Assembly (NCBI RefSeq): GCF_000377745.1
Contig: NZ_KB898710.1
Location: forward strand, 103,059-167,058
Reading direction: 5' to 3'
Length of the DNA: 64,000 nucleotides
DNA from: Gilvimarinus chinensis DSM 19667
GTDB lineage: Bacteria; Pseudomonadota; Gammaproteobacteria; Pseudomonadales; Cellvibrionaceae
In this document: piece after piece, positions 63,399-64,000 of the stretch
Numbering within the stretch: position 1 is the first letter of the stretch
How the letters are laid out: the number at the start of each line of letters is the position of its first letter
Notes under the pieces: generated by a model
Told to the model about the DNA's origin: nothing
Database searches by the model: none
Seen by the model: only the letters and a program-made list of their open reading frames with translations
Program-made: the position numbers and the translations under genes

Positions 63399-64000
63399 TT
63401 AATAAAAATCCTGCTGCGAATTTTGATGGATAACGCTGGCTTTAATATCATCGCAGTCGTTATGCAGTTCGACCAAACCGATGCCGCACTGATTGAGTAA
63501 ACGATCGTGCTTTTGTCCGCATACGTGCCGCTGTCGTATTCGCATGCGTCGTCGCTTGGTGAACATGTTCAATGGCGATCGACTGGCGTAAAGCCATCGG
63601 TTGAGTCTGTCGAACCATTTCAGGAGTGTGTCTGGAAAAGTGTTTTTTAAACCGCTGGCGGTAATTTGGGTAATCTCAGGGCTGCACTTACGCCGACGTA
63701 TGGTGACATCGTAAACAAATGAGTAATGCACATCACCGGATAAAATAATAAAGTGAGGTGGCGTTTTATGGTGAGAGAAAATGTTCAGCATCACGTTGGC
63801 CGCGCCCGGGTGAGCCATCCAGTTTTCCGCATCCACCATCAGGGCCTTTCCAAAAAAAGTAAATATTCTCTGAACCACTTCAATCAGTTTGACCCCGAAG
63901 ACTGGACTTGGCGATACCATGATCACGCTTTTATGGCCAATCAGCTTTTGTTGCATATCCGTCAGCGCTTCCCAATCCATGAGCCCGGAAGGCCGATTGG
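63399..64000 (-). CDS. PhoD-like metallophosphatase, C-terminal part (cut by the right edge)
   Basis: The minus-strand frame is open from 63399 through the right edge; an internal Met at 63980 is not the real start, since in-frame coding (RPSGL) continues upstream. The visible 200 residues carry the conserved metal-binding block IILSGDVHYSFVYDV and SPSPVFGVKLIEVVQ, as in PhoD-like/alkaline phosphatase D-type proteins. Probably a phosphodiesterase or phosphomonoesterase acting in the periplasm; the N-terminus and signal cannot be seen. The C-terminal tail is unusually rich in Arg and His. Confidence 0.75.
   Translation of the reverse strand, partial: NRPSGLMDWEALTDMQQKLIGHKSVIMVSPSPVFGVKLIEVVQRIFTFFGKALMVDAENWMAHPGAANVMLNIFSHHKTPPHFIILSGDVHYSFVYDVTIRRRKCSPEITQITASGLKNTFPDTLLKWFDRLNRWLYASRSPLNMFTKRRRMRIRQRHVCGQKHDRLLNQCGIGLVELHNDCDDIKASVIHQNSQQDFY

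Overview
The window looks like chromosomal DNA of a free-living, polysaccharide-degrading gammaproteobacterium, most likely of the Cellvibrionales (Saccharophagus / Teredinibacter / Simiduia / Cellvibrio type). This is an inference. It rests on secreted proteins with long poly-serine linkers, a chitinase with CBM5/12-like and CBM73-like modules, a large TonB-dependent receptor next to halogenase-like flavoproteins, and gammaproteobacterial gene orders such as miaB-ybeZ-ybeY-ybeX-lnt and mltF/purL. I see no rRNA or tRNA gene, CRISPR array, insertion sequence, prophage or replication origin. Both ends cut through genes.

Layout. 1-7312: mainly minus-strand envelope genes. A Ser-rich lipoprotein is cut by the left edge, then come a small SUKH protein (plus strand), two tandem paralogous FG-GAP propeller lipoproteins, a membrane-anchored PA14 protein and a PMT-type protein mannosyltransferase. 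7477-9087: a short GlpD-like FAD enzyme and a DUF1820 protein. 9265-14785: the conserved tRNA, ribosome and envelope block miaB, ybeZ, ybeY, ybeX, lnt. 14804-24526: DUF2971 protein, pyrB, a REC-GGDEF-pseudoREC regulator, a YchJ-like protein, a PlsC-type acyltransferase with dinG, a YqcC-like protein, a DUF3313 lipoprotein and a Bcr/CflA exporter. 24998-26572: a secreted modular GH18 chitinase. 26657-42580: argS, a DUF481 outer-membrane protein, a pair of auxiliary beta-oxidation genes, dbpA, a TetR/AhpD-like pair with three operator-like palindromes, a SulP-Usp-VanZ run, mobA, a catalase, pdxH, a quinone oxidoreductase and a CaiB-type CoA-transferase.

43034-50463 is the most interesting accessory block: a TIGR01782-type TonB-dependent receptor, a cupin_8/JmjC-like protein and two tryptophan-halogenase-like flavoproteins. 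A 14-bp sequence, TGACAACGTTGTCT, occurs both upstream of this receptor (overlapping its -35 box) and upstream of the chitinase 18 kb away. It resembles the NagR-type LacI operator of chitin/GlcNAc regulons. This suggests that the receptor-cupin-halogenase locus is part of the chitin response.

50507-64000: tadA carrying an N-terminal DUF1653 domain (unusual fusion), a small membrane protein, mltF, a structured intergenic region, purL, katG, a Kv-like potassium channel with a zinc ribbon, a small outer-membrane barrel, a periplasmic EF-hand/PRC-barrel protein and the 3' part of a PhoD-like phosphatase cut by the right edge.

Two themes recur. One is chitin and glycan exploitation at the cell surface. 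The other is stress protection: two heme peroxidases, an AhpD-like protein and a universal stress protein.
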